A DNA stretch of 21,226 nucleotides from Ignavibacteria bacterium (GTDB lineage: Bacteria > Bacteroidota > Ignavibacteria > Tepidaquicellales > OLB5). The notes under the pieces were generated by a model, which was not told where the DNA came from, made no database searches, and saw only the letters and a program-made list of their open reading frames with translations. Each line of letters starts with the position of its first letter. Within the stretch, counting starts at the first letter, position 1. Shown here one piece after another: positions 14,347 through 21,226 of the stretch. A program made the position numbers and the translations under genes. The stretch is from positions 1 to 21,226 of the forward strand of contig JAUQWT010000347.1 in NCBI GenBank assembly GCA_030835005.1, in the 5' to 3' direction.

Positions 14347-15255
14347 ATGCAAAAAATCTCAGGTTTCGCTGCAATCATTGGGACTCCAAATGCCGGAAAG
14401 TCAACACTCTTAAACTCAATTTTGGGACAAAATATTTCTATAGTTACTTCAAAACCTCAAACCACAAGAAATAAGATATTTGGAATTTATACCAAAGATA
14501 ATATTCAGATAGTTTTTGTAGATACTCCGGGAATACTTGATCCAAAATACAGGCTGCAGGAATTCATGAAGAAGGAAATAGACAGCAGCTTCGCTGAATC
14601 TGACATTATTATCCTGGTAATAGATGCTTTCAAATATGATTCGGGAATATTGAAATCAACCTACGAAAAATACAGAACTGAATTTTCAGCTCATAAACTT
14701 TTTTGTGTCCTTAATAAGATTGATCTTCTGAAAAAAGAAGAAGTTCTGGAAATGATCAAAGAAGTTTCAGATCAGTTCAAATTCGATGAAATAATTCCGG
14801 TATCTGCCACTAAAAAGTTTAACATTGATGACCTGATAAGCACAATTGCCCGGTATTTGCCAGAGAGTGAGTTTTATTTTGAACCTGATGCCGTAACATC
14901 GCAGCCGGAAAAATTCTTTGTGGCTGAGATCATAAGGCAAAATGTGCTCAAGCAATTCAAAGATGAAATTCCATTTTCAGTATATATAGATGTCGAAGAA
15001 TTTAAAGAACGTGAAGCCGGAAAGGATTATATCCGTGCATCAATTATTGTCGAGCGTGACTCTCAGAAAGCAATAGTTATAGGTACAAGCGGATCGAAGA
15101 TCAAATCGCTTGGTGAATCTTCAAGAAGGGAAATAGAGAATTTCCTCGGAAGAAAAACATACTTAGAGCTGTTTGTCAAAGTCCGGAAGGATTGGAAGAA
15201 TGATGAAGACTTCTTAAAGAAGAATTTCAATAAACAGGGTGCCCCGGTAATATAG
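14347..15255 (+). CDS. era: GTPase Era
   Basis: A 302-residue GTPase that binds 16S rRNA near its 3' end and acts in maturation of the small ribosomal subunit. All GTP motifs are visible: G1 GTPNAGKST (12-20), the switch I threonine region 'SKPQTTRNKI' (35-44), G3 DTPG (59-62), G4 NKID (122-125) and G5 'SATKK'. The C-terminal KH domain carries 'GTSGSKIKSLG' (about 248-258), the GxxG RNA-binding loop. Length is normal for the family. The ATG at 14347 lies seven bases from the promoter -7 element. It is the first gene of the operon; the prenyl synthase gene starts six bases after its stop. Confidence 0.97.
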   Translation: MQKISGFAAIIGTPNAGKSTLLNSILGQNISIVTSKPQTTRNKIFGIYTKDNIQIVFVDTPGILDPKYRLQEFMKKEIDSSFAESDIIILVIDAFKYDSGILKSTYEKYRTEFSAHKLFCVLNKIDLLKKEEVLEMIKEVSDQFKFDEIIPVSATKKFNIDDLISTIARYLPESEFYFEPDAVTSQPEKFFVAEIIRQNVLKQFKDEIPFSVYIDVEEFKEREAGKDYIRASIIVERDSQKAIVIGTSGSKIKSLGESSRREIENFLGRKTYLELFVKVRKDWKNDEDFLKKNFNKQGAPVI

Positions 15256-15261
15256 CATATA

Positions 15262-16269
15262 TTGCATAATAATTTCAACAAATACCGTGAATTGATAGAT
15301 GCCCATTTGTTCGGATTCTTAGAGGAGCAAACACAGAGGTCAAGGTATTCCAAAACCGGTGATAAATACCCGTTCTCTCTTTACGATCCGCTTAATTACA
15401 TCATGGCCGGAGGAGGTAAAAGGGTCCGCCCGCTGCTAGTGCTGCTTTCTTGCGAAGCATTTGGAGGCAATATTCAAAATGCAATTGATGCAGCAATATC
15501 GGTTGAGATACTGCATAATTTTACTCTTGTTCATGATGATATTATGGATAATGCGGGAACAAGGCGCGGGAAAGAGACCATACATAAAAAATGGGATGTT
15601 AACGCTGCAATTCTTGTAGGTGATGAACTCATCGGGCTTTCCTACAGGTCGCTTCTTCGGTCTAAAACTCATAATATAACGGGTGTTGTAAAGGCTTTTA
15701 CTGACGGAGTGATTGAAGTTTGTGAGGGTCAGGCAATGGATAAGGAATTTGAAACAAGCACTGATGTTACTCTTGATGACTATTTGATAATGATACGGAA
15801 AAAAACTGCTGAACTTTTGAGAACTTCATCAATAATGGGAGCAATTATTGGTAATGCTGATGAAAGCGGGATCAGTTCAATCAGTGATTATTCAGAAAAT
15901 ATCGGTCTTGCATTCCAGATTCAGGATGATCTTCTTGATGTAATTGCTGATGAAGGAGAGTTCGGAAAGAAAATAGGCGGCGATATTATTGAAAGAAAGA
16001 AAACCTTTCTTTACTTAAAGGCTCTGGAACTTCTTCACGGAAAACAAAAAGATGATTTTCTCTTTATGTACAATACAGATTCTGCAAATAGTGAGAAGAT
16101 CAAAAAGATAATTTCAGCATACAACGATATTTGCGTGATAGAATCAGCCAGGAAAGAGATCGAAAAGTACACTATGCTTGCAAACCGATCGATTGAATGC
16201 ATTAAGTCTGATTCAGCACGAAACAACCTTGAGCAATTTTCAGTCATGCTGCTCAACAGGAATTATTAA
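15262..16269 (+). CDS. Short-chain polyprenyl diphosphate synthase (FPP/GGPP type)
   Basis: A 335-residue trans-isoprenyl diphosphate synthase that condenses IPP with allylic diphosphates. It has 'GGGKRVRP' (51-58), the first aspartate-rich motif DDIMD with 'RRG' after it, 'GD.LI' and 'EGQAMD' helices, 'KTAELL', and the second aspartate motif DDLLD. The residue five before the first Asp is Phe (F-T-L-V-H-D-D), which in this family blocks long products. The first motif lacks the two-residue insertion of classical bacterial FPP synthases. Together these suggest a C15-C20 product. No ATG fits; the TTG at 15262, six bases after era, gives full length. HPr follows after three bases. Confidence 0.9.
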   Translation: MHNNFNKYRELIDAHLFGFLEEQTQRSRYSKTGDKYPFSLYDPLNYIMAGGGKRVRPLLVLLSCEAFGGNIQNAIDAAISVEILHNFTLVHDDIMDNAGTRRGKETIHKKWDVNAAILVGDELIGLSYRSLLRSKTHNITGVVKAFTDGVIEVCEGQAMDKEFETSTDVTLDDYLIMIRKKTAELLRTSSIMGAIIGNADESGISSISDYSENIGLAFQIQDDLLDVIADEGEFGKKIGGDIIERKKTFLYLKALELLHGKQKDDFLFMYNTDSANSEKIKKIISAYNDICVIESARKEIEKYTMLANRSIECIKSDSARNNLEQFSVMLLNRNY

Positions 16270-16272
16270 GGC

Positions 16273-16539
16273 ATGATCGAAAAAACGGTTACCATAGTTA
16301 ACAAAGCCGGAATGCACACCAGACCTGCTTCAGCACTTGTAAAAATAGCATCAAAATACAAATCTGATTTTTATATCGTCAAAAATGGATTCAGGATAAA
16401 CGGCAAAAGTATTATTGGAGTTATGACACTGGCAGCAGAGCAGGGCTCAAGTGTCGTTTTGAGCTTTGAAGGTGTTGACGAGGAAAAAGCAGCAGAAGAG
16501 GTAATAAAATTTTTTGAAGACGGATTTGGAGAATTGTAA
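16273..16539 (+). CDS. ptsH: Phosphocarrier protein HPr
   Basis: An 88-residue cytoplasmic phosphocarrier. The active-site His15 is in 'NKAGMHTRPAS' and accepts phosphate from enzyme I. Ser46 is in 'NGKSIIGVMTLAA', the site that HPr kinase/phosphorylase modifies in organisms that use HPr for catabolite control, so both regulatory and transfer functions are possible. The length is standard. It starts three bases after the prenyl synthase stop and is followed after 15 bases by enzyme I. No EII permease is in the window. Confidence 0.96.
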   Translation: MIEKTVTIVNKAGMHTRPASALVKIASKYKSDFYIVKNGFRINGKSIIGVMTLAAEQGSSVVLSFEGVDEEKAAEEVIKFFEDGFGEL

Positions 16540-16554
16540 TCAATAAATGAATAC

Positions 16555-18321
16555 ATGATGCCCGTAAAAGAAGAAATTACATTTAAAGGACTTGCCGCAT
16601 CAAAGGGAATCTCAATCGGCAAGCCATTCCTATACAGGGCTGAAGTACCTAATTACAATATGGATATTCCTGCAGGCGGAAATATCGATCCTGAGAAAGA
16701 AATCGATGACTATGCAAAAGCAGTTTTACAGTCAATAAAAGAGCTAAACAAAATCTTTACGCTTGCAAAAGAGAAACTTGACGAAAAGAATCTGTTGATA
16801 TTCGAAGCGCAGCTCAGTTTCCTTTACGATGATTTCCTGCATACGAAAGTAAAAGAAAGAATAGTTCAGGAGAAAAAGCCTGCCTTTGAGATCTTTAAAG
16901 ACGAGATCAAGAACCTTGAAAACGCTATCCTGGCATCCGGTGATGACTATATGCGCGAAAGAATAAACGATGTAGAAGATATGAAGAATCGTGTCCTGAG
17001 AAATCTCTTGAAAGGAAGGCTGGTTTCAAAGATCACAGAGAACTCAATAGTTATGGCAAAGAACTTAACCCCTGCAGACACAATACTTTTCAGCAGCCGC
17101 AGTATGCTTGGCATTGCAACTGATCTAGGCGGAATTAATTCTCATGTTTCAATAATTTCACGCTCATTGAATATACCTGCAGTTGTTGCCCTTCATGATG
17201 TTTCTTTCAAGATCAACCAGGATGATCTTTTGATAATTGATGGCTATAAAGGTCTTTTGATCAAGAATCCAACAGCTGATACTATAGCCAGGTACGAAAA
17301 ACAGATCAAGAAGAACAGAAGGTTTGAAAAGAAACTTGAAGAACTTGAAAAACTTCCCAGCACTACTAAAGACGGCAAGACAATTCAGCTCTCCACAAAT
17401 TTGGAGTTTAACAATGAAGTTGATTATGTGGTAACACATTTTGGATGTGATGTTGGGCTTTACAGGACTGAACATTTATTCCTGGAAGCTGGAGATTTCC
17501 CAAGTGAGGAAGATCAATATGATCAGTACAAATTTCTTGCTGAGCATATCTATCCCGGCAGCGTAACAATAAGGACTTTTGATATTGGCGGTGATAAAAT
17601 TCTGCCTGACGCTCAGAAAGAACTGAATCCTTTTTTAGGGTGGCGCGGAATCAGGATCTGTCTGGATAAAAAGGATGTATTCATGGCCCAGTTGAGGGCA
17701 ATTCTAAGGGCATCTGCTTCAGGTAATATCAAGATTATGTTCCCTATGATATCAGGAGCAGAAGAAGTAACAAAGATAAAAACACTTCTTGAAGAAGCAA
17801 AATCTCAGCTTAAAAAAGAGCATATCAGGTATGATGAGAATATCAAGATCGGAATAATGGTCGAGGTGCCCTCTGCAGTAATTATTGCAGATGAACTGGC
17901 TCAAATGGTTGATTTCTTCAGTATTGGTACAAATGATCTGGTGCAGTACACTCTTGCCGTAGATCGAGACAGCAGCCTCGTCTCTGAGTTATATGAAAAA
18001 TTCCATCCCGCAGTCCTAAGACTGATTGATATGCTTGTCAGATCAGCAGACAGGCATGGGATTCCGGTTAGTGTTTGCGGTGAAATGGCTTCTGATCCCA
18101 TCGGCAGTTTACTGCTTATTGGTCTGGGAGTTGATGAGCTAAGTGTTGAAGCTGCTTCCTATTTAAGGATCAAGAGATTGATCAGACTTGTCAACTACGA
18201 AAGTGCAAGTAAAATCTCGGCGAAAATACTGACGATGGATACAGTTAAAGGAATTAAAGATTATGTTGAAGAATGTTTCAACAAGAATATAGGCGAGAAA
18301 TTAACAGATGATGATCACTAA
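16555..18321 (+). CDS. ptsI: PTS enzyme I (phosphoenolpyruvate-protein phosphotransferase)
   Basis: A 588-residue enzyme that takes phosphate from PEP and passes it to HPr. The N-terminal domain has 'GLAASKGISIGKPFLY' and the helical HPr-binding part. The phosphohistidine H197 is in 'GGINSHVSIISRSLNIPAVV'. The C-terminal TIM barrel binds PEP: 'GLYRTEHLFL', 'RTFDIGGDK', 'NPFLGWRGIR', 'MFPMISGAEE', 'GIMVEVPSA', 'FSIGTNDLVQYTLAVDR', and the catalytic C508 in 'VCGEMASD'. All catalytic positions are kept. The start is at tandem ATGs (16555/16558). Its 3' end overlaps the next gene by 14 bases. Confidence 0.96.
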   Translation: MMPVKEEITFKGLAASKGISIGKPFLYRAEVPNYNMDIPAGGNIDPEKEIDDYAKAVLQSIKELNKIFTLAKEKLDEKNLLIFEAQLSFLYDDFLHTKVKERIVQEKKPAFEIFKDEIKNLENAILASGDDYMRERINDVEDMKNRVLRNLLKGRLVSKITENSIVMAKNLTPADTILFSSRSMLGIATDLGGINSHVSIISRSLNIPAVVALHDVSFKINQDDLLIIDGYKGLLIKNPTADTIARYEKQIKKNRRFEKKLEELEKLPSTTKDGKTIQLSTNLEFNNEVDYVVTHFGCDVGLYRTEHLFLEAGDFPSEEDQYDQYKFLAEHIYPGSVTIRTFDIGGDKILPDAQKELNPFLGWRGIRICLDKKDVFMAQLRAILRASASGNIKIMFPMISGAEEVTKIKTLLEEAKSQLKKEHIRYDENIKIGIMVEVPSAVIIADELAQMVDFFSIGTNDLVQYTLAVDRDSSLVSELYEKFHPAVLRLIDMLVRSADRHGIPVSVCGEMASDPIGSLLLIGLGVDELSVEAASYLRIKRLIRLVNYESASKISAKILTMDTVKGIKDYVEECFNKNIGEKLTDDDH

Positions 18322-19357
18322 AGCAGAAATAAAAGCGATAGACAGCCAGAATATGTTCAGTGTGCTGGAAAATTTTCCGGCTCAGCTTAAGCAGGCATTT
18401 GATATTGGCTGCAATATTGAAATCCCTGATTATTTGAAAGATATTGATAATATAGTAATCACTGGACTTGGTGGTTCTGCAATTGGCGGAGATCTCCTTA
18501 GGAGTTACCTGCAATACGAGATCAAAGTGCCAATTCAGGTAAACCGGAATTATTACCTGCCGGCTTATGCAGGAAATAATACTCTTGTGGTTTGCTCAAG
18601 CTATTCCGGTGAGACTGAAGAGACACTCTCTGCCTATGACGATGCAAAATCAAAGGGATGCAGGATCGTATGTATTTCATCCGGCGGGAAACTTTCAGTA
18701 ATTGCTGCCAGTGACAGAAATTTGGTTGTAATTGTTCCAAAAGGATATCAGCCTAGATGTGCGCTTGCTTTTTCATTCATACCAATGTTAATGCTGCTCG
18801 TAAAAGCCGGGATAATAAAGCAAAAGGACGAAGAAATTACTTCTTTAATTGAATTAATGAAGGCAAAGTCGGAATCTTATACCTCTTTTGATAATAATAC
18901 AGCAATTGATACAGCCGCGCATATATCCGGCAGGATACCGATCATTTATTCTTCAAACGATCTGCTGGATATTGTTAACCTGCGCTGGAGGGGGCAAATG
19001 GCTGAAAATGCAAAAAACCTTGCTTTCGGTAATTACTTCCCTGAGCTAAACCACAATGAAATAGTTGGGTGGCAGGAAAATTCAGAAATTTTGAGTAAAT
19101 TTGCAGTATTGTTTCTCAGAGATAGAGAGGATAATCCAAGGCTTCTGAAACGGCTTGAGATTACAAAAGATATTATCAGGCCATACAGAGGAATTGATAT
19201 AGTTATTGAGTCGGAAGGGAATTCTAAGCTTGAAAGAATTTTTGATCTGGTGTATCTAGGAGACTGGGTCAGTTTCTATCTTGCAATAATAAATAAGGTT
19301 GACCCGTCACCGATCGAAAAAATTAATATTCTTAAAAATAAATTAATGGAGAATTGA
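18308..19357 (+). CDS. Bifunctional phosphoglucose/phosphomannose isomerase
   Basis: A 349-residue SIS-fold sugar-phosphate isomerase of the archaeal/bacterial bifunctional type, converting glucose-6-P or mannose-6-P to fructose-6-P. Sugar-phosphate-binding motifs are 'GLGGSAIGGDLL' (53-64) and 'CSSYSGETEETLSAY' (96-110). 'KGYQPRCALAFSF' (145-157) is characteristic of the bifunctional family. Probable catalytic residues are E233 in 'QMAENAK' and H249 in 'LNHNEIVGW'. Its start (tandem ATG at 18308/18311) lies inside the end of enzyme I. With no classical pgi in the window it may be the main hexose-phosphate isomerase and a source of mannose-6-P for glycans. NuoH starts three bases later. Confidence 0.92.
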   Translation: MMITKAEIKAIDSQNMFSVLENFPAQLKQAFDIGCNIEIPDYLKDIDNIVITGLGGSAIGGDLLRSYLQYEIKVPIQVNRNYYLPAYAGNNTLVVCSSYSGETEETLSAYDDAKSKGCRIVCISSGGKLSVIAASDRNLVVIVPKGYQPRCALAFSFIPMLMLLVKAGIIKQKDEEITSLIELMKAKSESYTSFDNNTAIDTAAHISGRIPIIYSSNDLLDIVNLRWRGQMAENAKNLAFGNYFPELNHNEIVGWQENSEILSKFAVLFLRDREDNPRLLKRLEITKDIIRPYRGIDIVIESEGNSKLERIFDLVYLGDWVSFYLAIINKVDPSPIEKINILKNKLMEN

Positions 19358-19360
19358 TCC

Positions 19361-20383
19361 GTGTGGATTGAATTACTGATTTCTACTGTTAAAATCGCCA
19401 CAGTTATCACCGTACTTCTTATATCTGTTGCTTATGCTGTTTACGCAGAGCGAAGGGTTTCTGCTTTTATGCAGAACAGGTACGGACCGAACAGGGTTGG
19501 TTATCAAGGATTGCTCCAGCCGTTTGCAGATGTTATAAAACTTGTTTTTAAAGAAAATATAGTTCCTGCAAAAGCTAATAAAGCAATACACACTCTTGCA
19601 CCAATGATATCTATTTTTGTAGCTTTGACTACAATTGCTGTTGTTCCTTTTGGTTACAAGATCGAGCTATTCGGTAAAGTAATTGCGCTTCAGATAACAG
19701 ATGTTAATATTGGAGTACTTTATATTCTTGCTTTGACCTCACTGGGTGTCTATGGAATAACTCTTAGCGGATGGTCATCTAACAGTAAATATTCGTTATT
19801 TGGCGGGATACGTTCCAGCGCTCAAATGATAAGTTATGAACTATCTATGGGTCTGGCAGTAGTTGGCATTGTTTTGATAACAGGTTCATTAAGCCTTCAG
19901 GATATTGTACTTCAGCAATATGGCTGGAAATGGAATCTTGTACTTCAGCCCGTTGGATTTATTATTTTCCTTGTCGCATCGTTTGCTGAAACAAACAGAT
20001 CTCCTTTTGACCTTCCGGAAGCTGAACCCGAACTCGTTGGGGGTTATCATACAGAGTATTCCAGCATGAAATTTGCATTGTTCTTCCTTGCGGAGTATGC
20101 AAACATGATAGTTGCATCAACGGTTATCACTACTTTGTACCTTGGCGGGTGGCAGTTCCCGTATCTGCAGACTTTTGGTTTGCCGCCGATGGTTCTTAGT
20201 ATTCTGCAGGTACTTGTATTCTGTTCAAAAGTTGCATTCCTTGTTTTCTTCTTTATCTGGGTACGCTGGTCGCTTCCCCGTTTCAGGTATGACCAGCTGA
20301 TGAACCTGGGGTGGAAGGTTATGCTGCCGCTTTCAATCTTGAATATTATTGTAACTGCAATCGTTGTTTCTGTGTTAAAGTAA
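19361..20383 (+). CDS. nuoH: NADH-quinone oxidoreductase subunit H
   Basis: A 340-residue integral membrane subunit of complex I with about eight helices, at the junction between peripheral and membrane arms, where it helps form the quinone site. Family motifs: 'YAERRVSAFMQNRYGPNRVGYQG' as two blocks (49 residues from the start onward), 'QPFADVIKLVFKE', 'RSSAQMISYELSMGL', and the quinone-loop signature 'AETNRSPFDLPEAE' followed by 'ELVGGYHTEYS'. The start is GTG at 19361, three bases after the isomerase stop. Neither nuoG nor nuoI, its usual neighbours, is next to it, so the complex I genes are at least partly dispersed. The acidic loop argues against a hydrogenase paralogue. Confidence 0.95.
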   Translation: MWIELLISTVKIATVITVLLISVAYAVYAERRVSAFMQNRYGPNRVGYQGLLQPFADVIKLVFKENIVPAKANKAIHTLAPMISIFVALTTIAVVPFGYKIELFGKVIALQITDVNIGVLYILALTSLGVYGITLSGWSSNSKYSLFGGIRSSAQMISYELSMGLAVVGIVLITGSLSLQDIVLQQYGWKWNLVLQPVGFIIFLVASFAETNRSPFDLPEAEPELVGGYHTEYSSMKFALFFLAEYANMIVASTVITTLYLGGWQFPYLQTFGLPPMVLSILQVLVFCSKVAFLVFFFIWVRWSLPRFRYDQLMNLGWKVMLPLSILNIIVTAIVVSVLK

Positions 20384-20416
20384 TCAAGTTAAATCTACTA
20401 TAAAGTTAATTATAAC

Positions 20417-20911
20417 ATGAAGAAAATCATAGTATTATCAGTTCTCGCATTTAGCCTTCTTACCGGTTCTGGATCTTCCCAGGGATACGATTTTAATCTC
20501 GAAGACATAAACGGAAACAGCGTTAAACTTTCTGAACTTCTCAAAACCGGACCAGTATTTCTGCAATTCTGGGCAACATGGTGTGTCCCGTGCAAAGAAG
20601 AAATGAAAGTCTTAAACGAGATATGGGGAAAATACAAAGATTCAGGTTTTGTTTTTGTTGCCGTTAGCACGGATGACCAGAAATCAATCTCAAAAGTTAA
20701 GCCGTTCATTGAATCTAAGAGTTACAAGTTCACGGTTCTCTATGATTCTGATAAGAACGTTTTCAGTAGTTACGGCGGTCAGGATCCTCCTTTTTCGGTT
20801 TTGCTTGACCGGAACGGAAACGTGTTCAAATCATACTCAGGTTATATACAGGGTGATGACAGCAAACTGGAAAATGACATCAAAGATGCATTAAAGGTGG
20901 GGAAAAATTAG
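20417..20911 (+). CDS. TlpA/ResA-like periplasmic thioredoxin
   Basis: A 164-residue exported thiol-disulfide oxidoreductase. It has a signal peptide (MKKIIVLSVLAFSLL, with probable cleavage after about residue 21), then a thioredoxin fold. The active site W-C56-V-P-C59 is in 'FWATWCVPCKEEM', and 'DPPFSVLLDRNGNV' supplies the cis-proline region. The AhpC/TSA-like insert typical of TlpA/ResA is present ('FNLEDINGNSVKLSELL'). Such proteins usually keep cytochrome c haem sites or other periplasmic thiols reduced. It is 33 bases after nuoH and two bases before the next gene, with which it probably works or is at least cotranscribed. Confidence 0.9.
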   Translation: MKKIIVLSVLAFSLLTGSGSSQGYDFNLEDINGNSVKLSELLKTGPVFLQFWATWCVPCKEEMKVLNEIWGKYKDSGFVFVAVSTDDQKSISKVKPFIESKSYKFTVLYDSDKNVFSSYGGQDPPFSVLLDRNGNVFKSYSGYIQGDDSKLENDIKDALKVGKN

Positions 20912-20913
20912 AA

Positions 20914-21226
20914 ATGCTGAATATCAAGGGGGCAGTAAAATTAGCAGCAATAATTTTATTCTTTATTTCAGGATTTGTTTACTCTCAGCCAAAGCTCAAC
21001 ATTAAAGTTTCAGCATCAAATATTCTAAGGTACGGAAACGGTAAAGAAACAAGTGTATCTGGAGAAAATACCAAAAAATATTTCGAAGAGCTTGCTGACG
21101 TAAGGTTATTTGTAAATGATTTTCTTGCCGGTGTTCGTTATGAGTATGATGATCCAATTGAATTCGGAAAAAGCCTTAAAGGAATTTCCAGAAGATTCCT
21201 TGAATTCAAGAAGGATGATTTTACAG
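20914..21226 (+). CDS. DUF6029-like outer-membrane protein, 5' part (3' end outside window)
   Basis: The frame opens at the ATG at 20914, two bases after the TlpA-like stop, and stays open for 104 codons to the window edge. The product begins with a signal peptide ('AAIILFFISGFVYSQ', cleavage after SQ likely). It continues with beta-strand-like sequence: 'KLNIKVSASNILRYGNG', 'ELADVRLFVNDFLAGVRYEYDDP', 'EFGKSLKGISRRFLEFKKDDF'. From memory this matches DUF6029, a Bacteroidota/Ignavibacteria family of large beta-barrel-like surface proteins, but only the N-terminus can be judged. Its function is unknown. Pairing with a TlpA-like thioredoxin suggests joint expression of envelope proteins. Confidence 0.7.
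   Translation, partial: MLNIKGAVKLAAIILFFISGFVYSQPKLNIKVSASNILRYGNGKETSVSGENTKKYFEELADVRLFVNDFLAGVRYEYDDPIEFGKSLKGISRRFLEFKKDDFT

Overview
The window reads as a chromosomal segment of a free-living, low-GC member of the Bacteroidota/Ignavibacteriota/Chlorobi assemblage, most likely Ignavibacteria-like. The evidence is: Bacteroidota-type promoters (TTG or TTTG, about 20 bases, then TAnnTTTG) in front of several genes; few recognisable Shine-Dalgarno sequences; frequent TTG and GTG starts; and families typical of that group (DUF4783, DUF6029, Ycf48-like propeller lipoprotein, stand-alone RapZ C-terminal domain). The lineage call is inference from content, not from a marker-gene search.

Layout. 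1-741: the 3' end of a CusA/CzcA-type heavy-metal RND pump. 742-1402: a dense non-coding region with an intact tRNA-Val(TAC), broken tRNA-like pieces on both sides of it, three terminator hairpins and a chain of short GC-rich palindromes. 1403-3178, all on the minus strand: tRNA-Gly(CCC), a RapZ C-terminal-domain protein and an MFS transporter in one head-to-tail group, with a second broken tRNA-Gly copy just upstream. 3422-5437: an orphan receiver-only response regulator, a Ycf48-like lipoprotein convergent with it, and a small FG-GAP-like secreted or anchored protein. 5551-8876, minus strand: RlpA with a SPOR domain, branched-chain aminotransferase (IlvE) and a GNAT-type acyltransferase. 9199-13836: a DUF4783 secreted protein and a very large multi-pass NtrY-like histidine kinase. 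13922-14137: a small insulated unknown gene. 14347 to the end: a tight plus-strand operon of era, a short-chain prenyl diphosphate synthase, HPr, PTS enzyme I, bifunctional phosphoglucose/phosphomannose isomerase, nuoH, a TlpA-like thioredoxin and the start of a DUF6029-like outer-membrane protein.

How the parts fit. The last operon mixes ribosome assembly (Era), isoprenoid supply, the general PTS phosphorelay, hexose-phosphate interconversion and one complex I subunit, with gaps of a few bases or overlaps, so it is probably one transcript. The best non-obvious structure is around the two tRNA genes. Each intact tRNA has a broken copy of its 5' half directly upstream, and in each copy a short perfect or near-perfect palindrome interrupts the tRNA fold. 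tRNA-Val also has 3'-half fragments downstream, each followed by its own terminator. For tRNA-Gly the only convincing promoter lies upstream of the broken copy, so the precursor should carry the tRNA-like fragment as a leader and may continue into the RapZ-C and MFS genes. A second pattern is promoter elements 7-8 bases from the start codon (era and the Ycf48-like gene), which predicts nearly leaderless mRNAs and changes the chosen start of the Ycf48-like gene.

No CRISPR array, insertion sequence, integrase, phage module or rRNA was seen.
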